Shown here in pieces: positions 48,778-60,305 of a stretch of 64,000 nucleotides of DNA. The DNA comes from Azolla caroliniana (Eukaryota > Polypodiophyta), in assembly GCA_043228905.1 (NCBI GenBank), contig JBHGNT010000013.1:8122001-8186000 (forward strand), in the 5' to 3' direction. Numbering within the stretch: position 1 is the stretch's first letter; the number at the start of each line of letters is the position of its first letter. The notes below the pieces were generated by a model that ran no database searches, was not told the origin of the DNA, and saw nothing but the letters and a program-made list of their open reading frames with translations. The translations under genes and the position numbers were made by a program.

Positions 48778-51417
48778 ATGGCATGGTCGCCGCTGATGAT
48801 GAGCGGGAGGGGAGGAAGAGGAGGGGGAGGAGGAAGGGGAGGATTCCTCTCCTCCTCCTCCTCCTCCTGCTACAACCATTATCCTCCTGCTCTCGCTCTC
48901 GCCCTCCTCACCGGAGGAGGATCCAATCTGCACCTCTCAACCTCCACCTCCACCTCCACCTCCATCTGCATATCCATATCCATATCCACATCATCCCTTT
49001 GTACCCAGGCACTTCCAAGCGGCCTCAGGCACTTGCAGCAGCAGCAGCAGAGGGGGAGGGGGAGGGGGAGGGGGAGGGGTTGTGACGCACTTGCAGCAGC
49101 AGCAGCAGCAGCACATGAGCAACAGTCTGCTGCGCCTCCTGACGAGGAGGGGGAGGAGGAGGAGAAGATGAAGATTGTGGATTGGGTGAATCGTCACGTT
49201 CGAGACCCCAGAGTGGAGGTGGACCCCGTTACGGTGCTCCGCAGGATCTCAACAGAGGAACAACAACACACGATTATGCTCACTCAAGTCAATGAAGCTA
49301 CTACTACAGTTCAACAGGAGGAGGCGTCCACACTGAGGACGCCCATGCCTCTGCCAGTGAAGAGTACCACTGCCCCTGCCCCTGCCCCCCTTCCAATCAG
49401 TATGATCGGCATATGCAACAATAGGGGGCCCTTCAATCTGGGAAGCTTTCCAAGCCTAGCATCAGCTCTGTTTCTGCTGGCAATTGGGGCAGCCGCCAGC
49501 CTCTATTTCTTTATGTTAGGTCGGCGAAGGAAGGCTAAATCGTTAAAGCAGGACCCGTTGTTTTCTTCTTCTGTAAAGCGAAAGCTTGTGGATAAGAGTC
49601 TCAGAATCTCTGCTAGCATCCAATCTGCCATGAATATTGGTGCCGCATCTGTAAGGATTAGGAACATCAACACAATAAGTCAACATGCACTCCCTAATCA
49701 CGATACACCAAATATTGAAGAACCAAACCTAACAGTGGTTTCTAAACTGGCTGACATCCAAGATATCAAGGGTCCAGTCAATACTAGCTCCATAGTTGAG
49801 GATGTACATGTGCATGGTGTAGGGGGAGGAATCTCAGTTATGTCCCAAGAAGTTTCAGTAGATTCAGGCATGTTGCGCCGCAACATCAGCCATACCTATG
49901 ACCATGGATATCAGTTACAAAATGAGGCTGCAGTGCAAAATGTGGTGATTCAGAGTGGGCTTCTTACAGAGTGCATGCCTCTGCCCTATAAGAGCATAGG
50001 TAACAGGATAAGTGGGTCTGTTTTAGATTCACTGCAGCAAGAGAGAATTGATAATAGATATGATTCTCAAGACCAACTGTTGGATAGAACAGATCGTTTT
50101 ATGGTAACAATTGGCGAGCCTGGTGACCATGGATTCACCTCGACTCCTGGGGGCCTAGATTTTTCTTGTGATGCTTTCAATGGGGTAATCAACAAATTTG
50201 AAGAAACAAAATCATCACAAGATGCTCCAAGTGCTTCTGAGAGTGAGCAACGAGATTCAGATTCAACTATTGGAGACTTGAGCAACTGCGAAGAAAATGG
50301 CCTAGATGCTTCAAATAGTGAGAAGACCGATCAAGATGTCGCGGCTCTAGCAAGTGAAGACTTTAATAACTCGAGATTGATCAACCAGACTGAAGAAATG
50401 CAGCATCACAGTGTGCCTTCTTCACTTAGTGGATCAGTTGCAATGCCTGGTAAAGAGAATTTGCCAGGAAGTACCGGTGAGACTGTCAAACAAGCATCTG
50501 ATAACTTCTTTATTGGTTTAAAACTTTGTAGTGTATGTCATAATAAAAGATTGTGTGAATTCCACTAGCCATACATAATATTTGCACTTCTTTTCTGATG
50601 CTATCATCAAATGGGGTAATTTGGTCTCTTTTTTTTGTTGAACAAATGCAATATGAACAATAAAAACTCTGTTGCTTGAATTCAGAAATCAAACAAAGGT
50701 ATAAGGACATGTCACTCAGCTCTCCTCTCCCTGGGACGAAAAACCCGACGACAACCCCGGATACAGTGTCATGCTCAATGATAGAAACTGATGTGCAGGT
50801 TTCTGATAAGGTGATAGTATAATATCGATGAAACAATGCTATTCAATGCTTCCATTATGTACCACCAGCATTTATTGTCACATGCTCAAAACATCTTTAT
50901 GAATGTGTCTAAGCTCAAAACATCTTTGTGCAGGTTTCTAAGATTGGAAACTTGAGAGCACTTGCTGCAATTGTGCCTATTTTCACTGTTGGAGTTGGCA
51001 GCATGGGTTTACTTTTAGGTGGAGGTATATGATGAGATTCTCAGTATTTAACTTCAGTTTCAAAACAAGACATTACCCTTGAGTTGCTGAAATTATGAGA
51101 AGAAACTTCATAAACAGGTTCTGAAGGTCTGGAAATTGTGGGGCTCACAGCGCTTACAAGTGTTTTATGTCAGGACTTTTTGTGGGCGCAAAGTCGGTAG
51201 GCCCTCCCTCCTATTGAGAATCCATATCTTTAAAAACGAGAATATTCCATTTTTTTGTCTGTCATGTACATCTTAAGCTATGCAAATTTACATATGATGC
51301 TCCTAATGCAGAGAGTCGCTCAAGCATGAGCTGAGTTCTATAGCAAACCGTAAAAATCTGCGAAACTTCTTGGAGCGGCGGAATATCATCATCGCAAGAA
51401 AGAATGAAAATTCTTAA
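48778..51417 (+). CDS. Host gene: five-exon membrane protein of unknown function
   Basis: Exons 48778-50476, 50686-50810, 50934-51024, 51118-51196 and 51312-51417 join in phase through GT-AG introns of 209, 123, 93 and 115 bases, giving 699 residues. The start ATG sits in GGAAATGGC. Residues 1-130 are low complexity (Gly/Arg, Ser/Thr, Gln, Ala, Glu runs) and could hide a plastid transit peptide. A conserved-looking part begins MKIVDWVNRHVRDPRVEVDP (131). Hydrophobic helices are near 228-246 (SALFLLAIGAAASLYFFML, followed by GRRRK), 615-637 (LRALAAIVPIFTVGVGSMGL) and 643-662. The end is basic (RRNIIIARKNENS). The middle 260-600 is acidic and polar. I do not recognise the family. Reading through intron 1 would stop at 50568. 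Confidence 0.8.
50477..50685 (+). other. Intron 1 of host gene
   Basis: Donor CCG/GTGAGA, acceptor TTGAATTCAG/AAATC, phase 1. If retained, the frame runs 30 more codons to TAG at 50566-50568, giving a 596-residue form without the last two hydrophobic segments. Confidence 0.65.
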
Positions 51418-51610
51418 GTAAATGAGAAGCTTCCACTTCTCGATAGCAGGTTCTATGGCTCTATTGCAGAGGCTTGTCATGGGTAAAAGTAGGAATGCAG
51501 AAAGAAATGAGGTTGTAAATATTCTTTGCACTCGGTATAGTTCATAAATGTCGTTTGTCACTACAAGCATTTACATTTGAGTTTTTAAATAATAAATTCT
51601 TGATCTTGCA
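51418..51610 (+). other. Probable 3' UTR with polyadenylation signal
   Basis: AATAAA at about 51589-51594 lies 175 bases after the stop and is a plausible poly(A) signal for the host gene. Confidence 0.45.
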
Positions 51611-53515
51611 TAGCTATGCATGGATGCAGTTTTAAGATACTATGGGTAAATTTGTTGGAAGCTCTATCATACTTGTTACATAATCTATGAGAATGTTGTT
51701 GCATGTATTTGGTCTTATAATTCCAAACTAGAGTGCATTATAAAACAAAGATAATCTCATGTTCACCCATAGCCTCCAAGTTCTTTTGCTTCTCAAATGC
51801 TTCATACCAATCATGTTTGTCATTCATTTCCATGATAAACATGTTTCCAAGCCTGGTATTCTATCGCTTGCCTGATGGAATTGTCTGTTAGAGATTTCAA
51901 AATCACTAGACATCTCTGGCAAGTGGTATTTGGAAAACTGTAAACATGGTTGTATGTGGTGATCCAATCATCCTAAATCGATGCACAAACGTAATGCTCA
52001 TTTTAATCTGAGGCGAGCATGTTACTTGCATGTCTCACGATGTCAATATGATGGAGGCACCAACGGTTCTAAGCATTCAACCACATCCTATAATCCATTT
52101 ATACTAATACCTGGCTTTGCATAGAAACTAGGAATAGTAGGAGATTTATCATGGTTAATAGTCCAATCTCTTGTTGATTTCATGTTAACATACACATGAA
52201 ATACCTAGGAGTGTAACTGCATACTATCATGCAGAGTTTTATGTGAGTCTCCAAGGTCAGTTGTCATAATTACATGAAGGTAGGTGGGTTGCCTAAAGGT
52301 ATTGAATGATTTTGATACAATCTGACTTGGAAAAGTGTTTCAAGTTATGTACTTTTCAGAGTAATAGAAAAAGATTAATAAAAGCTAAATTTATCTTGGC
52401 ATGTTACCATTCACAACATGCACTTGCATATAGAGGACAAGCTAAAATACACTTTGGTAGAACTAAAATCAGTTCGTTAACTAAGGGAAAAACATTGAAC
52501 TTGTTTTGTGGCTTATCGTAAACTACTTTAGTGAGGATGAGGCGGCTTGGGATATTGTTTCTCATACTTGGAGAATGAAAGCAAGGAGAAGCTTTGTGCA
52601 ACACATACAAAAAGAAGGTTGTGTAGAATAAGTTTATATGATGCAAACGTGATATGATATCTTGATGAAGGAATTTGATTTGGTTTTAATCTACATAAAT
52701 GATTATCAAGAGATCATTCAACAATTGAAGGAGCTAGAAGATGAGAGTTGATTTAGAGATGTGAGCCTTGATATTGGCGTGCACATAGCCAAGCTCATGG
52801 GACAACTTCTATGTGGTTTTCAGTGTGAGTGCACCTATTGGCTCATTATGAAACATGGAGGTATGTGGAACACATTTTTGTGATGAAATCAATTGAAAGT
52901 CAGTGGCTAATGTAGAAAGTTGGAGAAACATACAATATGAACAATTTGGGGGGAAGTTGTTGGAGTAGAGTTACAATAGAAGTTGAGTAGTAGAAGAGAA
53001 TACTCTCGATTTATGTAATCTCGATTGAAGGGGGTGGAAAGCCTTATTGCAATGTTATATTTAATGCAACTATACATCTGATGCAATGTTATATTTAATG
53101 CAACTATACATATGATTCTATGAGGGTCATCGATTGAAATATCTAAATAGTTACACATTTTGTATGCATGCTCATGACATCCTCTTGCTTAATATCATGG
53201 CCCCACACTAGATAGCATATGGATCTCCATTTTAAGTCTCTAATTCGATGAGCCATCCGATCTTGAGCACAATCTCTTTAACCTTCAGATTGACTTACTA
53301 TGCTCCTTGGTCCATTTTAAATTTCTTCTTTGCTTTAGCAAACCATTTTGAGTTCGAGTCACAAAACATCTACACCCATCTCAACCTTTCTTTCTCATAT
53401 GTACTATTGAGTTTGTAGGCTGTAGTCCCTTGTGGTGATGATGTTTGCCATGTGGACAATGAATGACACATGGTGTGAAACAACCAAACTCACATGCATC
53501 CTTATAATTCCACAA
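51611..53515. other. Intergenic DNA
   Basis: No convincing gene. A stretch at 52520-52640 (EDEAAWDIVSHTWRMKARRS) faintly resembles copia gag, without supporting motifs. A 30-base direct repeat around TGCAATGTTATATTTAATGC occurs twice (53048-53110). Confidence 0.45.
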
Positions 53516-53990
53516 TGATATAATTTTTTTTGAAATATTATAAGAATTGACCTTTGTAAGGCTCAAACCAATAACCTCACATATTAAACATTGGATGCAA
53601 ACCATTAGGATACCTATGCTTAACATTATATTTTATACATGGTGCATTGAGATGAGCAATCATGCATCACACATACCTATTACCACATGTGTGTGACATC
53701 ATGGCTATCATGCATTGCATGTAGCACATGTGTGAAGTGGTGATCACACATCACATACATTCTTATTCAAACACCTATATAAGGAGACGGAAGAGAAACA
53801 TGTATGCAACTATCAAGATGAAAAAGACATTGATTTATAGTCAAGAGAATCAATTAGTTGAGTCGGAAAGTTTCACTATTTCATAAGATAGAAGTTAAGG
53901 GTTTGAGCTAGAATTTGGTAGAGATAAGGGGTATGGTAACTTTGGTAAATAAATTATTGTATTATCAATTTAGCAAAACATGTTTATCAT
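53516..53990 (+). repeat. LTR-like unit resembling Gyp-A LTR layout
   Basis: The order matches the Gyp-A LTR: antisense tRNA-like cassette, ACCATTAGGATAC, repeated CATGCAT/CACATG motifs, then CTATATAAGGAGACGG (about 53776). It precedes the Gyp-I gag remnant and may be its 5' LTR. Ends not defined. Confidence 0.45.
53560..53613 (-). other. Antisense tRNA-like cassette
   Basis: Minus strand TATCCTAATGGTTTGCATCC (A-box-like) and ATTGGTTTGAGCC (B-box form GGTTYRANNCC), about 30 bases apart. Confidence 0.4.
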
Positions 53991-54061
53991 AAATAAATAA
54001 AAAAGTAAAAGAAATTTTTTAAAAAAAGAAAAAATTTAATTTATTTTTAAAAAGAAGAAGA

Positions 54062-54455
54062 AAGAAGTCAAGGATAATTCAGAACCTCAAGATGCTCGTC
54101 AATCTCAATATGAACCCGGAAAATCTAGTGGCTCATCAATTCCAAATTGCTATATATGCAAAAAGATGGACGCTATGCAAATCAATGCCCGATGAAAGAT
54201 AAAGGAAAGGCACTGACAGTAAATATGGTGGTACCAGAAATACAACAAGTAATCACTCGAAGTAAAGGCAAACAATCAGAGTGGGAGGTGCATGAAGTAG
54301 TACGAAAGGCAGCTAAGGAATGGGTTAAGGAAACCAGCAACAATAATGTCTCCAAAATGATCCAAGACAATGCCGCATTCACCGATGCGCAACCGGTTGG
54401 ACAATCGACACCAAAAACGACACAGAAACATGGAAAATCTTGGCAGATTGCCAAG
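54062..54455 (+). pseudogene. Gyp-I gag end with zinc knuckle
   Basis: A knuckle CYICKK then GRYANQCP is split by a small shift at about 54165. DKGKALTVNMVVPEIQQVIT and QSEWEVHEVVRKAAKEWVKE follow. This is the usual gag-to-protease linker of non-chromovirus plant gypsy elements. The frame is cut by the LINE near 54456 and resumes at 57902 with IIAQNGAEKVPVNYNNP. Confidence 0.75.
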
Positions 54456-54481
54456 TGTCATTACCCTTTGTGGGATTATTA

Positions 54482-56080
54482 AAATTAGTACCCAGATTCA
54501 CGGAGAAGAACCCACGCTCTATGTGGGTTGGAGCTGAATTGCATCGAACGCGTGCTGAGAAGCAACAAATTGAGGATGTTATAGCTCAACACAAATTTCA
54601 TGCATCCTCAGCGAAATGGTCTCATCTCGTAGATAAGGTTAATGATGATTTTTTTCATGTAAATAAAATTGGCCATACTAAGAATGTAATGAGGCAATTA
54701 GAGAGGGAGGATGGATCATTAACATCAGATGATGTTGAAATGAGGAGAATTGCCTCAGACTTTTATAAATCTTTGCTAACTGGGCAATCATTTACGCATG
54801 AGCAAGTGGCCTTAAGATCTACATTATGGTGTGTGAGGAAGAAGAAAGTTAATCTTTCTATGGCTAATGAATTAGTTAAACCTTTTAATGGTGAGGTGTA
54901 TGCTGCAATTAAGGCCTTAGGTAAGAATGTATGTCTTGGCATCGATGGTTTTCCTCCTGAATTTTTTCTTTGCTATTGGGATCACATTGGAACCAATGTA
55001 ACGAAAGCCTTACAAGAGGTTTTTACTTTGGGTGATATGCCTTCTCAATGGAATGCAGGATTAATTTTTTTGATTCCTAAATTGGAGGGGGTAGTAGTTG
55101 ACATTAAGAAGTGACGACTGATAACTATTTTGAATACTATCTATAAGATTATGCTAAAGTCCTTGCTTTACGTATGAAACCTTTATTAAATGATATTATT
55201 CATAAATTGCAAACGGGTTTTATGCAAGGGCGTTTTATTTTTTATAATATTTTCATGTTCTGGGAGCTTACAACTTTGGCAAAAGAGAAGGATGTTGACC
55301 TAGTGGTGCTATTGTTGGACTTTGAAAAGGCATACGATAGAGTTGATTGGTCTTTCCTCGAGGAAGTTATGTTACAACTAGGATTTCCAATGGCTTGGGT
55401 AGTGGCGGTAAGAGCCTTGTATAAGAATGTGTCTAGCTTCGTATATGTGGTGGGAGAAGTTGATGCTCCCTTCTCTATTTCAAGGTCAGTTAGACAAGGA
55501 TGTCCATTGACCCCTTTCCTATACTTATTAATAGTTGAGGCTTTTCATGTGTATTTTAATAATCACGCCTTAAGAATTAAAGGGTTGCAATGGGGATTCG
55601 ATAATAAGCAAGTGCTTGATGATGAATTTGCTGATGATACAACTTTATATGTGGATGGGGAGGAACAGAATTTGCGTAATGTTCAATGTGTGGTGCAAGA
55701 ATTTTGTGAACTATCCGGTGCTATTATAAATTGGAATAAATCCATTGGAATCAGAATGAAGAATAATAGAGTTTCACATTGGTTGCGCCATCCGGATTTT
55801 CAATGGCTTCAACATTGGAGGTCAATATGATATCTTGGTTGTCAAATTGGTGTTGACATTACTCATGATCAACTTATTGCCCCTTTGTTGATGTCATTGA
55901 AGAGGAAATTGTTGTTTTGGTCTTCGAGACATTTATCATTGGCTGGAAGAATTGTAATTGCTAATCAAGTGCTTCTGTCTTCGATGTGGTATATCCTTTC
56001 ATCTTGGTTGTTTTCAAGATGTGTTCTCTCTCAGGTACAAAGGCTTGTCTGCAATTTCTGATGGGGGGGTGCATTTGATG
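54482..56080 (+). pseudogene. LINE reverse transcriptase
   Basis: Linker AKWSHLVDKVNDDFFHVNKI; then ALGKNVCLGIDGFPPEFFLC, LPKLEGVVVDIKK-like block (GLIFLIPKLEG), stop at 55112, a one-base shift near 55160, LQTGFMQGRFIF, VVLLLDFEKAYDRVDWSFLE, RSVRQGCPLTPFLYLLIVEA and LDDEFADDTTLYVDGEEQNL (catalytic FADD at 55628). A stop after HWRSI (55828), then YLGCQIGVD, LLFWSSRHLSLAGRIVIANQ. All seven RT blocks can be traced. Only a few mutations, so moderate age. Confidence 0.9.
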
Positions 56081-57798
56081 TAAATGCAAGATCTAAAGTT
56101 GCGTGGAAGGTAATAACATCTCCTCCTCATGAGGGCGGATTAGGGTTGATAAACCCAATGTTACAATGTAGAGCATTACTTGGGAAATTTGTTGTGAGAA
56201 GTATGTTGCTAGGGAATGAACCATGGAAATTGCTACTTCATGAACGTATGAAGGAATTGGTTCCATGTAGAGGTAGACATTGGAAGCGAAATGTGAGGTG
56301 GTGGTTTGTGCATGAGGATATGCCTTTGACTTCCATTTTCACTTCCAATAAATTTTTTAACTCTTTGTTAAGAGCTTGGAAAAATTTGTTGCCTAATCTT
56401 GTGCATAAACATCCTATATAGGAGGACAAGTGGAAAAGGCAACCAATTTGTTGGAATCCCTTGATTAAGGATGATTATGGTAATATGTTGGGAAGAAGGA
56501 CGAGATTAAATTGGGTGGTGGTCGATGAGGCATTTGTGGCTAATGTTGGTACTTGGTTAAACTTTAATCAATCTTCTAGGGATGTTAAGGAACAAGTTTT
56601 GAAATCAAATAAGAGGTGGTACGTTAATGTTCCAAGCGATAAGTAATGCTTGTAATAGGATTTTGCCTTCTTCGTTTAATTCAAACCATGTATGGTATGG
56701 GGCATTCTCTTCTTTTAATGTCTTGATTGGAGCAAGAGCTTATACATCTAATGAATCCTTCTTAGCATATATAATAGTTTCGGAGGGAAAATTGCAATGG
56801 GTCTCTATGGAGGATGATCTTCTCAATTTAGTGGAATGGAAGCCTATTAGGTTGGTAGCAAAAATAGGGAAAGTATGTATTATTGATCCCCATCCTGAAA
56901 AAGTAAACCCTTTTTGGGATATTTGGGTTTGTGATAGTAAGGGCTTATTGGAGTTAGAGTGGGATCCGACGGAATGGTGGTGGAGATATGCTAATGGTAT
57001 GATGGTTTCTTTCTTTGACTACTCCGTAAAATTAGGTAGGGAATTCCAACAAAGGAGGAATCCAGTTATGCCAGCTGCAGCTAAGGTATGGTTAAATAAT
57101 AATATTCCTATGCATTCAATATTGGCATTTTGGAAATGGTTGTGGGCTCTACAGATTCCCTACATTTAGATGGTTATGTGTCCACTACGCACTTCCAGTC
57201 TTGGAATGGATGCATAGGGAAGGGGGAACCAAAACTTTGTCTTTTTGTGGGCTTCACTTGGAACTGTATGGCCGCATGTTCTGTTTGGAAACGTATGTTG
57301 TGCCTCATTGATATTGCATATGAACCTAATGTGATTACATGGGGAAATGTCTTTTGGATGGATGTAAATGTGGATAAACATAATTATGAAAGGGAAAATA
57401 TACTATTTACCCTTCAAACTAAGGGAAGACAAGTTAAGGACATACCATACTCAAGCTCAAATTGGTTGAATGTGGATGCTATAGTATGGGCTACGATATC
57501 ATTGGTAGTTCTCTGGAATATTTGGATAGATCGATGCAAAAATGTGTTTCAACAAATAAAGCAAAATCCTGTTCGTTGTGTGAAGGAAATTTGGTTGATG
57601 CTTATCTCAATTTTAAAAGGTCAATATGACTCCTTCACAGGTAATGAAGATATGATTTTTATGAAACAACAATCCTTTAAAGGAAAATGGAAGGATTTGT
57701 TAGTTTTTGTGGAGAGAAATGACAAAATGGATTGGCAATATGTACCCCGCGATGGTTGTTTCCTCCATAGGTGGAGGTTGGTATCAAGTATGACATAA
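56081..57798 (+). pseudogene. LINE carboxy-terminal region
   Basis: Frames read VAWKVITSPPHEGGLGLINP, HERMKELVPCRGRHWKRNVR, VWYGAFSSFNVLIGARAYTS, LEWDPTEWWWRYANGMMVSF, PAAAKVWLNNNIPMHSILAF, then after a shift TFRWLCVHYALPVLEWMHRE (zf-RVT, Cys/His partly lost), WATISLVVLWNIWIDRCKNV and CVKEIWLMLISILKGQYDSF. It ends at 57796. Confidence 0.82.
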
Positions 57799-57901
57799 TG
57801 GGGGATATCTTACCCGCCACTACATTGTATTATTATATGTCTTGTATATGCTTTTTGGATTGGTAATGGAAACTATGGTGTAGTTAAAAAAAAAAACAAT
57901 T

Positions 57902-58930
57902 ATTGCGCAAAATGGGGCCGAAAAAGTGCCGGTTAATTACAACAATCCGATCACTAGACCGACAATAATGGATGAACAGAGTCCATCAATAAAAGTAGTA
58001 ATTCGGGGTCAGGAAGTCACCGGGACTATTGTTGACGACGGATTAGGCGTAAATGTGATTAATAAGATCACATGTGATCGGCTCGGAATTACTAAATGGG
58101 ATGCATGCCCTTTTTGGTTAAGAATGGCTGACACAAGTATAGTTCGACCACTGGGTTTAATTCACCAGTTAGAGGTCATTATTGGAGGTCACACTTTCCA
58201 GATCTCGGTTGTAGTGCGTCATTTGGATGTATCCGATGCATATCCATTATTATTAGGCTGACCTTGGCTAAAGACAACAAATATTAAACAAAATTGGAAC
58301 AAGAACAACTTAACAATCCGGAAGGGTAAAAGTAAATTTCAGGTGTCAACACAAGAAAAGATCAGTATGACTCAGTAGTGTTTACCAGTTCATGCCTAAG
58401 CAATGAACATGATGGAAGGATTGGATGAAGCTGAAGAAGATCAGTATTTTGAAGACAATCCAAAGATCATTCCACCATTCGAAGTTGACATCATACAGAC
58501 GCTTACATCGTATATGAGTGAGGAAGATAAAGAAGGAGAAATTCTGGTTGATGACAAAACATTGAAGGAGTTATAACTTAAACAAGAACCTACAGAAAGG
58601 GAGATGCAGGTGTCTCAAATAGTTCAAGCGTCGGCACTCGAAGAATTAAACCTAGCCGACACCGACATTGAACCGATGACCATCCTGACTGATAGTTAAA
58701 GAAATGGAGTCGGTTGATAAAACTAAGATGACTGATTTACTGCGTCAATATAAAGATGTGTTTTCCTGGTCATTTGAAGACATGAAGGCTTTAGATCCAA
58801 CCTTCGTTCAACATCAGATAAATTCGCATAAAGATGTGAAGCCGATACAACAACGTCAGTACTGATTAAATCCCAATTATGTCGTGAAAGTAAAAGAGGA
58901 AATCAACAAACTACTCAAAGTCGATTTTAT
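57902..58930 (+). pseudogene. Gyp-I protease and RT beginning
   Basis: PVNYNNPITRPTIMDEQSPS, KVVIRGQEVTGTIVDDGLGV (protease with DDG in place of DSG/DTG), TKWDACPFWLRMADTSIVRP, ISVVVRHLDVSDAYPLLLG, stop, PWLKTTNIKQNW. A linker rich in Glu/Asp follows. RT begins DLLRQYKDVFSWSFEDMKAL, VQHQINSHKDVKPIQQRQY, stop, LNPNYVVKVKEEINKLLKVD. It breaks at 58930, where copia integrase sequence takes over. Confidence 0.82.
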
Positions 58931-58966
58931 AAGCGGATCGGCCACGTCAATTACTGGAGGCTTCAG

Positions 58967-59515
58967 TGTTGGGAATATGTCCCTCCAGTGGGAGGAAGAT
59001 CTGACCGTCAAGAAAGCTGACTGTTGAGGAGCCGAGTTGATTAGAGAAACCAGAATCGTGTAAATAGCCAACTCGGGAGACTATATTTATAAATAGTCTA
59101 TGGGTGCGCCCCATGAGGGCTACGTACGTAAATAGCCAGAAAAGTTGCATAAGTATATATGTAACTAGGGCAAACTTTAACTATGATGAACAGTGGATGA
59201 ACAATGGATGAACTGGGTGCAGAGAGTGAGAGAGAGAGTGAGAGAAGTGTGAGCTGCGCGCCATAGCTGTGTGTGTAACAACAGACGAGAAGAGCCCTGT
59301 GCGGCTGATACACTCGACAGGGTGTTGTAATCATCTCGGTGTTGTATATCCACTATTTTTATAGTGAAGATTCTGTTCCCGTGGTTTTCCTTGTTTTAGG
59401 GTTTCCACGTAAATTTGTGCATATCTATTTATCTTGTCTTTCTGCCATTTCTGTGAATCGTATTTCAGCACGTAGTTCATTTTATTGTGATCTATTCCGC
59501 AATGATTTCTCGACA
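58967..59515 (+). repeat. Solo LTR (Cop-M-like) in Cop-K integrase
   Basis: The 549-bp LTR starts TGTTGGGAATATGTCCCTCC and ends CTCGACA, with perfect target duplication TTCAG (58962-58966, 59516-59520). Its removal restores RLQNLQT in the Cop-K frame. Like the Cop-M LTR it has a TATATTTATAAATAG segment, an ACTAGGGCAAAC block and a GA run (59225-59245). Confidence 0.93.
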
Positions 59516-59520
59516 TTCAG

Positions 59521-60305
59521 AACCTGCAAACGAAGTAGGTTGTGTTCGGTTTGCCGAAATTCTGTGGCCGGAAGGCCCAAGTTTGTGAAGCTTGCCAACT
59601 CTGGAAGCAAGACCGGCTTCCATTCCCCATTGAACGAAACCGGAGCCGTAACAAGCTCGACCTAATCCATGCGGATGTATGGGGACCGACACAGAATGTT
59701 AGTCTTGGTGGGAGTCAATATTTCGTCTCCTTCATCGACGACTACAGCCACCGACACACGTGGATCTACCTCATCGAGAAGAAAAGCGAAGTCTTCGACT
59801 GTTTCCGGAACCTTAAAAGTTTAGTCAAAAGGGAAACAGAGAGGAAGATCAAGTGCCTGCGGTCGGATGGAGGAAAAGAATACTTTTTCGGCCAATTCAA
59901 CAATCATCTGCAGCAGAACGGAATTCGGAGAGAATTCAACTACTGATACACACCGAAACAAAATGGTGTGGCTGAGCGAAAGAACCGGTCGATTGTCAAC
60001 GCGGCAAGGGCAATGTTGGAGGAGAAGAGCATGCCCCAATTCTATTGGGCTGAGGCGGTCTAGACGGTCGTCTACATCCAAAACCGGATCAAACACACGG
60101 TATCAGCACATGAGCTGTATTTCGGGCACAAGCCAAATTTTAGACACCTTCGAATATTCGACAACATAGCATATGTGCATGTACCGGTTGAGAAGTGGAA
60201 GAAGCTAGATCCGAAGTCGGAGAAATGCATCCTAGTCGGTTACTCTCATGAGAAAAAGGGGTATAAGTGCTATAACCCCCGAAAGAAGCAGGTCCGAGTA
60301 AGCTG
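59521..60305 (+). pseudogene. Cop-K integrase
   Basis: LPKFCGRKAQVCEACQLWKQ, LDLIHADVWGPTQNVSLGGS (first D), KCLRSDGGKEYFFGQFNNHL (second D), stop, NGVAERKNRSIVNAARAMLE (E), FYWAEAV, stop, TVVYIQNRIKHTVS, HLRIFDNIAYVHVPVEKWKK, KGYKCYNPRKKQVRVS, stop. The catalytic triad is kept; at least three stops interrupt it. Confidence 0.88.

Larger units (their letters stand above)
54456..57901 (+). mobile_element. LINE (non-LTR retrotransposon), 5'-truncated, in Gyp-I
   Basis: It starts in the linker between endonuclease and RT and ends in a run of A after TGGTGTAGTT (57886-57896). The sequence ATTGCCAAG (54447-54455) is imperfectly repeated as ATTGCGCAAAA (57902), a probable target duplication. Removing the element restores the Gyp-I frame. 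Endonuclease and ORF1 are absent, so it was dead on arrival. It has the same carboxy-terminal layout as the fragment at 45130-46120. Confidence 0.88.

Noticed and set aside
52306-52650. A copia gag fragment
   Set aside because: EDEAAWDIVSHTWRMKARRS is suggestive only; no knuckle, LTR or neighbouring pol supports it.
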